DNA of 64,000 nt from Cellulosimicrobium cellulans (lineage in GTDB: Bacteria > Actinomycetota > Actinomycetes > Actinomycetales > Cellulomonadaceae), in contig NZ_VEGH01000003.1 in assembly GCF_007679345.1 (NCBI RefSeq), positions 248,001-312,000 of the forward strand, read 5' to 3'. Below, in pieces: positions 51,162-57,893 of this stretch (positions within the stretch are counted from its first letter, which is position 1; every line of letters begins with the position of its first letter). Below the pieces are notes generated by a model. The model ran no database searches. It saw only the letters and a list, made by a program, of their open reading frames with translations, and had not been told where the DNA came from. A program made the translations under genes and the position numbers.

Positions 51162-52684
51162 GCGGCACTTCCTTCCATGACGAGGTCGAGCACGGCGTGC
51201 TCGTCGATGGCGGTGGCGGGGCCCTCGTGCACGACCCGGCCTTCGGACACGACCAGCACCCGGTCCGACAGACCGAGCACCTCGGGGATCTCGCTGGAGA
51301 CCACGACGACGGCGGCGCCCTCGTCGGCGAGCCGGCGGACGAGCGCGTAGATCTCGGCGCGCGCCCCGACGTCGACGCCGCGGGTGGGCTCGTCCAGCAG
51401 CAGCACACGGCAGCCGTGCACCAGCCAGCGGGCGAGCATCGCCTTCTGCTGGTTGCCGCCCGACAGGGTGCGGATGGCGCGGTCGACGCCGGTGGGCCGC
51501 AGGTCGAGCGCCTCGGCCTGCTCCTGCGCCGTCCGCCGCTCGGTCCGCTCGTCGAGCAGCCCGCCCTTGGCGAACCGGCCGAACGTCGACAGCGTGATGT
51601 TGCGGTACACCGGCTCGTCGAGCAGCAGGCCCTGGGCCTTGCGCTCCTCCGGGGCCAGGCCGATCCCGGCGCGGACCGCCGCGGTGACGTCGCCGGCGCG
51701 GAGCCGCCTCCCGCCGACCTCGACCGTCCCCGCCGTGGCCCGGCGCGCGCCGTAGATGGTCTCGAGTATCTCGGAGCGCCCGGAGCCGACCAGGCCCGCG
51801 AGCCCGACGATCTCCCCGGCCCGGACCTGGAGGTCCACGCCGGTGAAGGCCCCGCGCAGCGCCAGCCCTCGCACGTCGAGCACCACCGGGGCGTCGGGAG
51901 CCAGGTCCGTGCTCGGGGGGAAGGCGTACTCGACGTTCCGGCCCGTCATCAGGCGGATGAGCTCGCGCGTCGGGGTGTCCCGGGCCGGCAGGTCGCGGGC
52001 GACGGTGCGCCCGTCCTTGAGCACCGTGATCCGGTCGCCGATCGCGCGGATCTCCTCCATGCGGTGCGAGATGTAGACGATGGCCACCCCGGCCGACGTG
52101 AGCTCGTGGACGACGCGGAACAGGTTCGCCACCTCGTCCGAGTCGAGCACGGCCGACGGCTCGTCCATGACGATGACGCGGGCGTCGTGGGACAGCGCGC
52201 GGGCCATCGAGACGATCTGCTGCGCCGCGGCCGGCAGCGAGCCGACCTCGCGGTGCGGGGAGATCTCCGGGTGGCCGAGCCGCGCCAGGATCTCCTTCGT
52301 GCGGCGATGCGCCTCACGGCGGCGGGACACCCCGCCGGTCGCGAGCTCGTGGCCGAGGAACACGTTCTCGGCGACGGTGAGGCCCCCGACCACGTCGAGC
52401 TCCTGGTACATCGTCGCGACCCCGAGCTTCAGGGCCGCCACCGGGGTGGCGATCGTGACGACCTCGCCGTCGACCAGCACCTCGCCCTCGGTGGGCTGGT
52501 GCGCGCCGGCGAGCACCTTGATGAGCGTCGACTTGCCCGCCCCGTTCTGCCCGAGCAGGCAGTGCACCTCCCCCGGCAGCACGTCGAGGTCGACGCCGTC
52601 CAGGGCGCGGGCTCCGGGGAACTGCTTGACGATGCCGCGCATCTGGAGGAGCGGCGGCGTGTTCGGTGGGTCCACGGTGACCAT
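51158..52684 (-). CDS. Sugar ABC transporter ATP-binding protein (RbsA/MglA type)
   Basis: A 508-residue tandem ATPase. First domain: Walker A LLGQNGAGKST, signature region LPAAAQQIVSMARAL in place of LSGGQ, and Walker B VIVMDEP. Second domain: GLVGSGRSEIL as an altered Walker A, LSGGNQQKAMLARWL and LLLDEPTRGVDVGAR. This asymmetry is usual for CUT2 transporters of ribose, xylose, galactose or inositol. ATG 52684 has TAGGTT 6 bases upstream and no ribosome site, so this mRNA starts leaderless. First gene of the importer operon. Confidence 0.94.
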   Translation of the reverse strand: MVTVDPPNTPPLLQMRGIVKQFPGARALDGVDLDVLPGEVHCLLGQNGAGKSTLIKVLAGAHQPTEGEVLVDGEVVTIATPVAALKLGVATMYQELDVVGGLTVAENVFLGHELATGGVSRRREAHRRTKEILARLGHPEISPHREVGSLPAAAQQIVSMARALSHDARVIVMDEPSAVLDSDEVANLFRVVHELTSAGVAIVYISHRMEEIRAIGDRITVLKDGRTVARDLPARDTPTRELIRLMTGRNVEYAFPPSTDLAPDAPVVLDVRGLALRGAFTGVDLQVRAGEIVGLAGLVGSGRSEILETIYGARRATAGTVEVGGRRLRAGDVTAAVRAGIGLAPEERKAQGLLLDEPVYRNITLSTFGRFAKGGLLDERTERRTAQEQAEALDLRPTGVDRAIRTLSGGNQQKAMLARWLVHGCRVLLLDEPTRGVDVGARAEIYALVRRLADEGAAVVVVSSEIPEVLGLSDRVLVVSEGRVVHEGPATAIDEHAVLDLVMEGSAA

Positions 52685-52690
52685 GTGAGG

Positions 52691-52720
52691 AACCTATGAG
52701 GGACTTTCGTCCCGGGTCAA
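52691..52720 (-). promoter_or_regulatory. promoter of the sugar ABC operon
   Basis: On the minus strand, -35 TTGACC (52720-52715), an 18-base spacer and -10 TAGGTT (52696-52691), with the ATG 6 bases later. The best two-box promoter in the window. Confidence 0.6.
52700..52713. promoter_or_regulatory. likely operator in the spacer of the ABC promoter
   Basis: GGGAC-TTTC-GTCCC, a perfect 5-base inverted repeat lying between the -35 and -10 boxes. The half GGGACTTTC recurs at 52776-52784 near the ROK start. The divergent ROK repressor is the natural candidate to bind. Confidence 0.5.
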
Positions 52721-52732
52721 GCAAAAGTTGCT
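52720..52732. promoter_or_regulatory. second inverted repeat upstream of the ABC promoter
   Basis: AGCAA-AAG-TTGCT, perfect 5-base arms, touching the -35 box. May be a second regulator site. Confidence 0.35.
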
Positions 52733-52775
52733 CCGGGTTTGTCCGAGTTACCCGATCGTGACGAACACAAGTCGG

Positions 52776-52784
52776 GGGACTTTC
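52776..52784. promoter_or_regulatory. half-operator repeat before the ROK gene
   Basis: GGGACTTTC, identical to the left half and spacer of the site at 52700-52713; 16 bases before the ROK ATG. Suggests autoregulation. Confidence 0.35.
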
Positions 52785-52800
52785 TGGTTCACTAGGCGCC

Positions 52801-53997
52801 ATGCAGGACGTCGTCAAGCTCCCCACGCGGCACGCGGGCGCCGGGGAGCTGTTCCAGCTCCTCCGCGACGGCCGCCCCCGCACCCGGGCCGACCTGGCCG
52901 CCGCCACCGGCCAGGGGCGCTCCACCATCAGCGCGCGCGTCGAGGCGCTCATGTCCGCCGGGCTCATCGCACCGGCCGGCGAGGCCTCGTCGACCGGCGG
53001 CCGGCCGCCCGCGACCTTCGCCTTCGAGCCCAGCGCGCGGGTCGTGCTCGCCGTCGACCTCGGCGCGACGCACGTCCGGCTCGCGATCACCGACCTCGCC
53101 TCGCGGGTGCTGGTCGAGGGCGAGGCACCGTTGGCCATCGCCGACGGGCCGGACGTCGTCCTCCCCTGGGTCGCCGAGCACGGGCGCAAGCTCGTCGCCG
53201 AGGCCGGGCGCTCGCTCGAGGACCTGGTGTCGGTCGGCGTCGGCCTGCCCGGGCCCGTCGAGCACGCCACCGGCCGGCCGATCAACCCCCCGATCATGCC
53301 GTCCTGGGACGACGCCGACGTGCGCGGGATCCTCTCGGCCGAGCTCGGCGGCGCCGACGTCCTGGTCGACAACGACGTGAACCTCATGGCGCTCGGCGAG
53401 CACCGCTCCGCGTGGCCCGACGTCGACGACATGCTGTTCGTCAAGGTCGCCACCGGCATCGGCTCCGGCATCATCTCCGACGGCGAGCTGCGGCGCGGCG
53501 CGCAGGGCGCCGCCGGCGACATCGGCCACATCGCCGTCCCGGGCGCCGAGGACGTGCCCTGCCGGTGCGGCAACCTCGGCTGCCTCGAGGCCGTCGCCTC
53601 CGGCCGTGCCCTCGCCGAGCAGCTCAGCCGCGACGGCGCCGAGGCCCGGGGCGGTGCGGACGTCGTCGCCCTCGTCCGCGCCGGCGACCTCGCCGCGGGG
53701 CGCGCGGTCCGGCAGGCCGGGCGGGAGATCGGCGGCGTGCTCGCGGCGTGCGTCAGCCTGCTCAACCCCTCGCTGGTCGTCATCGGCGGGGTCGTCGCCG
53801 AGGCCGGGGAGCACCTGATCGCGGGCATCCGCGAGATCGTGTACCAGCGGTCGCTGCCGCTCGCGACGCAGCACCTGCGGATCGTCACGTCCCAGGCACG
53901 GTCCGAGGTCGGGATCCTCGGCGCGTCGGCCATGGCCGTCGACCACGTGCTGTCGCCGGTGGCGATCGACGCGCTGCTGGAGGCGCGGATCGCCTGA
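52801..53997 (+). CDS. ROK-family transcriptional repressor
   Basis: A 398-residue regulator. The winged-helix start has GELFQLLRDGRPRTRADLAAATGQGRSTISARVEALMSAGLI, and the ROK domain follows from VVLAVDLGATHVRLAITDL. The zinc site is GHIAVPGAEDVPCRCGNLGCLEAVASG (His plus three Cys). ROK sugar-binding signs LVDNDVNLMALGEHRS and VKVATGIGSGIISDG are present. Repressors of this type release DNA on binding a sugar. It is divergent from the ABC importer, with operator-like repeats in the shared 116-base region, so it most likely controls that operon. Confidence 0.93.
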   Translation: MQDVVKLPTRHAGAGELFQLLRDGRPRTRADLAAATGQGRSTISARVEALMSAGLIAPAGEASSTGGRPPATFAFEPSARVVLAVDLGATHVRLAITDLASRVLVEGEAPLAIADGPDVVLPWVAEHGRKLVAEAGRSLEDLVSVGVGLPGPVEHATGRPINPPIMPSWDDADVRGILSAELGGADVLVDNDVNLMALGEHRSAWPDVDDMLFVKVATGIGSGIISDGELRRGAQGAAGDIGHIAVPGAEDVPCRCGNLGCLEAVASGRALAEQLSRDGAEARGGADVVALVRAGDLAAGRAVRQAGREIGGVLAACVSLLNPSLVVIGGVVAEAGEHLIAGIREIVYQRSLPLATQHLRIVTSQARSEVGILGASAMAVDHVLSPVAIDALLEARIA

Positions 53998-54030
53998 CGC
54001 GGGGACACGGCCCGCACGCGCAGCGGGGGT

Positions 54031-54070
54031 CGAGTCCTCCACAGGCCGTGCGGCGTGCGTCGTCCCCAGG
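54031..54070 (+). repeat. 40-base element, copy 2
   Basis: Same two blocks as 1563-1602 (CGAGTCCTCCACAGG and GTGCGTCGTCCCCAGG) with the same 9-base gap. Fifty-one bases later an ATG (54122) opens a 16-codon frame ending at 54172; before it, the -10 position reads TGGCGT instead of TAGCGT. This looks like the dead 5' end of a lost DUF222-HNH gene. Confidence 0.7.
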
Positions 54071-54121
54071 GGGGACCCGCGGGCGACGCGGGGGGAGGCG
54101 CGGTTCCCTGGCGTCGGGGGC

Positions 54122-54172
54122 ATGACCTCGACCACGTGCTCGCACCCCGACGGGCCCGTCCGCCGTGCCTGA
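54122..54172 (+). pseudogene. possible remnant of a second DUF222-HNH gene start
   Basis: A 16-codon frame, MTSTTCSHPDGPVRRA, placed relative to the 40-base element exactly as the intact HNH gene is placed. It has no similarity to the HNH N-terminus beyond a general Pro/Asp content, and overlaps the next gene's start. Only the upstream element and spacing argue for common origin. Confidence 0.35.
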
Positions 54173-54841
54173 GACGTGGGCGCAGGCGGCCGTCGTCCTC
54201 ACGCTCGTGGTGCCGGGGTTCGTGTACCGGGCCTCGTGGCAAGCCGTGGCGGGGCCGGACCCGGCGCGGCCGGACTTCGGGACCCGGGTGCTGCACGCGA
54301 TGGTGGCCACGGGCGTGTTCGCCGGGCTGTACGCGGGGGCGTTGGGGCCGGCGCTCGTGTCGGTCGCCCGCGAGCCGGCCCTCGCACTCGACGACATCCG
54401 CGGCGCGGCGACCACCTGCGTCCTGCTTGCTGTCGTTGTGCCCTGGGCTGCGGCGAGGGCGTGCTTCGCGCTCGCGCGCAGCCGTGCGTACCGACGCCTC
54501 GTCGCGCGGTCGCTCACCACGCTACGCCTCCGACCACCGCGTCCCGCGCCGAGCGCCTGGGACTACGCATTCGCCCGCGTCCGGCCGGGCTGGGTGCGCG
54601 TCCTGTTCGCGGACGGTCGGTGGCTCGGCGGGTGGTACGGCGACGGATCGTTCGTGAGCTCGTTCCCCGACCCGCAGGAGCTGTTCGTCGAGGAAGGCTG
54701 GGTCGTCGAGGACGACGGCCGGTTCAGCCACCCCCGTCCACGCCGGCGACCCCGGAGGGCGTCCTGCGCCTCGACCGTGAGGAGCAGGAAGCACGGGAGC
54801 GACGCCGGGGCGCGGCGCGGACGGCACGCTGGCCATCGTGA
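54165..54841 (+). CDS. DUF6338-like membrane protein, probable frameshift near its end
   Basis: The frame from GTG 54165 gives VPETWAQAAVVLTLVVPGFVYRASWQ, membrane helices near residues 38-58 and 80-105, and a cytoplasmic part with WVRVLFADGRWLGGWYGDGSFVSSFPDPQELFVEEGWVVEDDGRF. This is the DUF6338 pattern. The frame then continues as Arg/Pro-rich sequence antisense to the next gene until 55247, which is not credible. At the CCCCC run 54731-54735, a one-base change moves to the frame ending at 54841 (TPEGVLRLDREEQEARERRR), which stops before the convergent gene. I give that end, but a third frame ends near 54781. Real mutation or sequencing error cannot be told. Confidence 0.5.
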
Positions 54842-54858
54842 GCGTCGCCGCCGCACGG

Positions 54859-55818
54859 TCAGGCGGTGTGGACCGCCGCACCGCCCGGCACCGCCGCACC
54901 GAGCACCGCGTCGCACGCCACCAGCAGCCGCGCCCGCAGGTCCTGCGAGGCGGTCGCGAAGCCGCGCTGCCGCCGGACGTACTCCGCCTTGCCGTCGGAC
55001 GTCTCGATCGCGATCGCGTCGAGGCCGTAGGACGACACGTCGTACGGCGACGCCTGCATGTCGACCGTCCGGATCTCGCGGGCGAGCGCGAACGCGTCCA
55101 GCAGCAGGTCGCCGGGCACCGCGGGCCCGAGCTTCACCGCCCACTTGTAGAGGTCCATGTTCGCGTGCAGGCAGCCGGGCTGCTCCATCGCGACCTGCGT
55201 CTCGCGCGTGGGCTGCAGGGTGTTCCGCGGTGCGGCGTCCGGGGTGAAGAACCGGAACGCGTCGATGTGCGTGCACCGGATGCGGTGCCGCTCCACGACC
55301 GCGTCGGTGCCGGCGCCGCCCAGGCGCAGCGGCAGCGGGTGCCGGTGCTCGCCGTCGCCCTCCCGGTAGACCATCGCCCACTCGTGCAGCCCGAAGCAGC
55401 CGGTCGCGGCGGGGCGGCCCGCGGTCGCGGAGAGCAGGGCGCGGACGTACCGCACCGTGTCGCCGCGGTCGGCGAGGAAACCGCGCAGGTCGAGGGACAC
55501 GGTCCCGTCGGCGTCGGCCCGGTACCAGCGCCAGCCGGCGTGCGGGGCGTCGGCGGCGCCGGCCAGGGAGACCCCCGCACCCGGGTGCCAGCGCCGGAGC
55601 TGCGCGGGCTTGGCGGGGTAGTACTCGAACAGGAAGTCCTCGATCGCGTGCCGCTCGCCTCCCCGGGCGCGCCGGGCGCGGTGGCCGGCGGTGAGCGCAT
55701 CGGCACGGGCGGCGTGCGCCTCGGCGTCGGCGCGCCACTCCGCAGGGCCGAGCAGGACCGTGCCGTCGGCCCGGATGCCGCCGGGTGCGGCGGGTGCGGC
55801 GGGGGCGGCAGCGGTCAC
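54859..55818 (-). CDS. Conserved protein, often annotated as 3-methyladenine DNA glycosylase
   Basis: A 319-residue soluble protein: AEWRADAEAHAARADALTAGHRARRARGGERHAIEDFLFEYYPAKPAQLRRWHPGAG in pieces, CFGLHEWAMVYREG, HRIRCTHIDAFRFFTPDA, QPGCLHANMDLYKWAV and AIETSDGKAEYVRRQ. I recall close actinobacterial relatives labelled 3-methyladenine DNA glycosylase, but none of the known glycosylase folds (HhH-GPD, AAG) is visible here. GTG 55818 overlaps the EamA stop as GTGA and has its own TACCCT hexamer 7 bases upstream. Confidence 0.7.
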   Translation of the reverse strand: MTAAAPAAPAAPGGIRADGTVLLGPAEWRADAEAHAARADALTAGHRARRARGGERHAIEDFLFEYYPAKPAQLRRWHPGAGVSLAGAADAPHAGWRWYRADADGTVSLDLRGFLADRGDTVRYVRALLSATAGRPAATGCFGLHEWAMVYREGDGEHRHPLPLRLGGAGTDAVVERHRIRCTHIDAFRFFTPDAAPRNTLQPTRETQVAMEQPGCLHANMDLYKWAVKLGPAVPGDLLLDAFALAREIRTVDMQASPYDVSSYGLDAIAIETSDGKAEYVRRQRGFATASQDLRARLLVACDAVLGAAVPGGAAVHTA

Positions 55819-57089
55819 GGCGTCCAGGGTAGGCGCCTCCGGGAGCGCGGTTCCCACCGCGCGCGGCGCACGGGTGCGGTCAGCACCGCGAGGCACGCGA
55901 CGACGAGCGCCACGCCGCCCCAGCCCGCCAGGGGCAGCCGCTCCCCCACCACGAGCACCGCGAGCACCGCCGCCACCGCGGGTTCGAGCAGGGTCAGCGT
56001 CGTGGCCGTGCTCGCCCGCACGTGCCCGAGACCCCAGCCGAACAGGACGTACCCGCCGAATATCGGGACCAGCGCCATGTACACGCCGACTGCCGCGTTC
56101 CCCCACGACGCCACGAGCGGGGCGCCCGTCACGGCCAGCACCGGGAGCAGCAGGACGCCGCCGGTGCCGAACACCGCGCCCATCGCCGCACGCGACGGCA
56201 CGCCGGCACGCATGAGCCGGTGCGCCACCCAGGAGTACAGCGCGTACGTCGCGCCGGCCACGAGGCCGAGCAGCACCCCCACCGGTGCGCCGGCCGCCGA
56301 CGTCGACGCGGCGCCGCCCGCGTCCTGCCCGCCCGCGTCCTGCCCGCCCGGGTCGTGCGACCCCGCGAGGGCCTGCGCGGCGCAGAGCAGCACGATCCCG
56401 GCCAGCCCGATCGACGCCGCGACGAGCCAGCGGCGGGACAGCCGCCGCCGGTCGACGAACCGCTCCACGAGTGCCGAGGCCAGCGGCGCCGACCCGAGCG
56501 AGACCACCGTGCCGACCGCCACCCCGGCGAGCCGCATCGAGGAGTAGAACGCCAGCGGGTACGCCGCCACGGCGGCGGCGCCGAGCAGCACGAGGCGCCG
56601 GCGGTCGAGCAGGGTGCGCGCGTGCGCGGCGACGGCCCGCCGCGCGACCCCCGCTTGCAGCAGTCCGCCGACGCCCATCGCCGCGGCCCCGATCGCGAGC
56701 GGCCCGACAGCCGGGGCGAACGTCGCGGCGGTGCCCGTCGTGCCCCACAGCACCGCCGCCGCCAGCACGGCGAGCACCCCGACGCCGCCCCCACCCGCGA
56801 CGCTCGCGCCCGTCCTCGCGCCCGTCCTCGCGCCCGCTCTCGCGCCCATCCTCGCCGTCGCGCCGGCCCCCGCCGTCGCGCCGGCCCGTGCGCCCGCCCT
56901 CGCGAGCTCCTGCACCACCGCGCCCGCCCTCGTCCCCGCGCGATCCGACCCCATCGAGACGGCACCTCGCGGCTGTGCCGCGGCGGCGGCACGCAGCCGA
57001 GAGGTGCCATCTCGGCGATCGGGCGGGGGCGCGGCGGGCGGGGTCGCGGGCGTGCGCGAGGGCGGGGTGGCGGGGTGGTCGGTGGTCAT
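55815..57089 (-). CDS. EamA/DMT-family transporter
   Basis: A 424-residue protein with ten membrane helices in residues ~100-410, arranged as two EamA repeats: VLAVLAAAVLWGTTGTAATFAPA, VVSLGSAPLASALVERFVDRRRLSRRWLVAASIGLAGI and, in the second half, YALYSWVAHRLM and TATTLTLLEPAVAAVLAVLVVGERL. Efflux of amino acids or metabolites is usual for the family. The first ~95 residues are low-complexity, with repeats of ARTG from 12-base DNA repeats; true start could be Met46 (56954). ATG 57089 overlaps the TetR stop as ATGA, so TetR likely controls it. Confidence 0.82.
   Translation of the reverse strand: MTTDHPATPPSRTPATPPAAPPPDRRDGTSRLRAAAAAQPRGAVSMGSDRAGTRAGAVVQELARAGARAGATAGAGATARMGARAGARTGARTGASVAGGGGVGVLAVLAAAVLWGTTGTAATFAPAVGPLAIGAAAMGVGGLLQAGVARRAVAAHARTLLDRRRLVLLGAAAVAAYPLAFYSSMRLAGVAVGTVVSLGSAPLASALVERFVDRRRLSRRWLVAASIGLAGIVLLCAAQALAGSHDPGGQDAGGQDAGGAASTSAAGAPVGVLLGLVAGATYALYSWVAHRLMRAGVPSRAAMGAVFGTGGVLLLPVLAVTGAPLVASWGNAAVGVYMALVPIFGGYVLFGWGLGHVRASTATTLTLLEPAVAAVLAVLVVGERLPLAGWGGVALVVACLAVLTAPVRRARWEPRSRRRLPWTP
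55826..55831 (-). promoter_or_regulatory. -10 hexamer inside the EamA gene end
   Basis: TACCCT, 7 bases before GTG 55818; an internal promoter for a leaderless transcript. Confidence 0.4.
56806..56853. repeat. 12-base tandem repeat in EamA gene
   Basis: Four copies of GCGCCCGTCCTC with small changes in the last two; encodes the repeated Ala-Arg-Thr-Gly of the N-terminal tail. More degenerate copies continue to about 56900. Confidence 0.65.
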
Positions 57090-57844
57090 GCGGTCGCCAG
57101 GAGGTCGGCCGCCAGGGTGCGGGCGTGCCGCAGGCGGGTGTCGTCACCCTCCAGGCCGGCGCGGGCCATGGCGCCCTCCAGGAGGAAGGCCAGGTGCTCG
57201 GCGAGCGTCGTCGCCCGGACGGGGTCACCCGGCAGCAGGTCGGCGAGGTGGCCCGCGACGATGGCCTCCACCTCCTCCTTGTGCGCGCGGACGACGGCGC
57301 GGCCGGGGTCGCCCGCGGGCAGCTCGGCGGCGGCGTTGAGCAGGCCGCACCCGCGGAAGCCGCGGACGTAGCCCGCGTTGGCGTGGTCGGCGTACGCGTC
57401 GAAGACCGCGAGCACCCGCGCGCGGGGGTCGTCGCCGGCGGTCGCGAGGCGCGCGTCGTAGAGGTCGAGCCACTCGGCGTGCCGCGCCGCCAGGTAGGCG
57501 GCGACGAGGTCCGCCTTGGACGCGAAGTTGTTGTAGAGGCTCATCTTCGCGACGCCCGCGTCGGCGGTGATGGTGTCGATGCCGGTGCCGGTGATCCCGT
57601 CCGCGTAGAACCGCGCCGCAGCGGCCGCGAGCAGGCGGTCCCGCGCCGGCCGCCTGCGCCCGGCGGTCGCCGCCGCTCCCCCGGCGGCCGATGGGCGCCC
57701 GCCGGTCGTCGGCCGCCCGCCCGTCGTCGGCCGCCCGCCCGTCGTCGTGCCCCCGGCCGTCGTCGGCCGCCCGCCCGTCGTCGTGCCCCCGGCCGTCTCC
57801 GTCCGGTCCGCCGCCGCCCCGGCCCCGCTCGTCGTGCGCGCCAC
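57086..57844 (-). CDS. TetR-family transcriptional regulator
   Basis: A 252-residue repressor. After an unusual ~55-residue N-terminal segment of TTGGRP repeats come the helix-turn-helix ARDRLLAAAAARFYADGITGTGIDTITADAGVAKMSLYNNFASKADLVAAYL in family order, then the ligand domain with GFRGCGLLNAAAELPAGDPGRAVV. The GTG start 57844 has GGAGG 5 bases upstream. A palindrome GGTAGACCTGTCTACC at 57863-57878 lies 18 bases upstream of the gene and is the probable autoregulatory operator. It overlaps the EamA gene, its likely target. Confidence 0.88.
   Translation of the reverse strand: MARTTSGAGAAADRTETAGGTTTGGRPTTAGGTTTGGRPTTGGRPTTGGRPSAAGGAAATAGRRRPARDRLLAAAAARFYADGITGTGIDTITADAGVAKMSLYNNFASKADLVAAYLAARHAEWLDLYDARLATAGDDPRARVLAVFDAYADHANAGYVRGFRGCGLLNAAAELPAGDPGRAVVRAHKEEVEAIVAGHLADLLPGDPVRATTLAEHLAFLLEGAMARAGLEGDDTRLRHARTLAADLLATA
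57697..57796. repeat. 18- and 36-base repeats in TetR gene
   Basis: Blocks of GTCGTCGGCCGCCCGCCC occur in tandem, partly inside a 36-base unit with GTCGTGCCCCCGGCC. They encode TTGGRP-type hexapeptides in the TetR N-terminal tail. Confidence 0.65.
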
Positions 57845-57862
57845 GCCCACCTCCGCCGAATA

Positions 57863-57878
57863 GGTAGACCTGTCTACC
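57863..57878. promoter_or_regulatory. TetR operator
   Basis: GGTAGACCTGTCTACC: perfect 7-base arms around CT. It resembles the TAGAC-type boxes of other TetR regulators and lies between the polymerase and TetR genes, immediately upstream of the TetR ribosome site. Confidence 0.65.
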
Positions 57879-57893
57879 CACCGAGTTGCAGGA

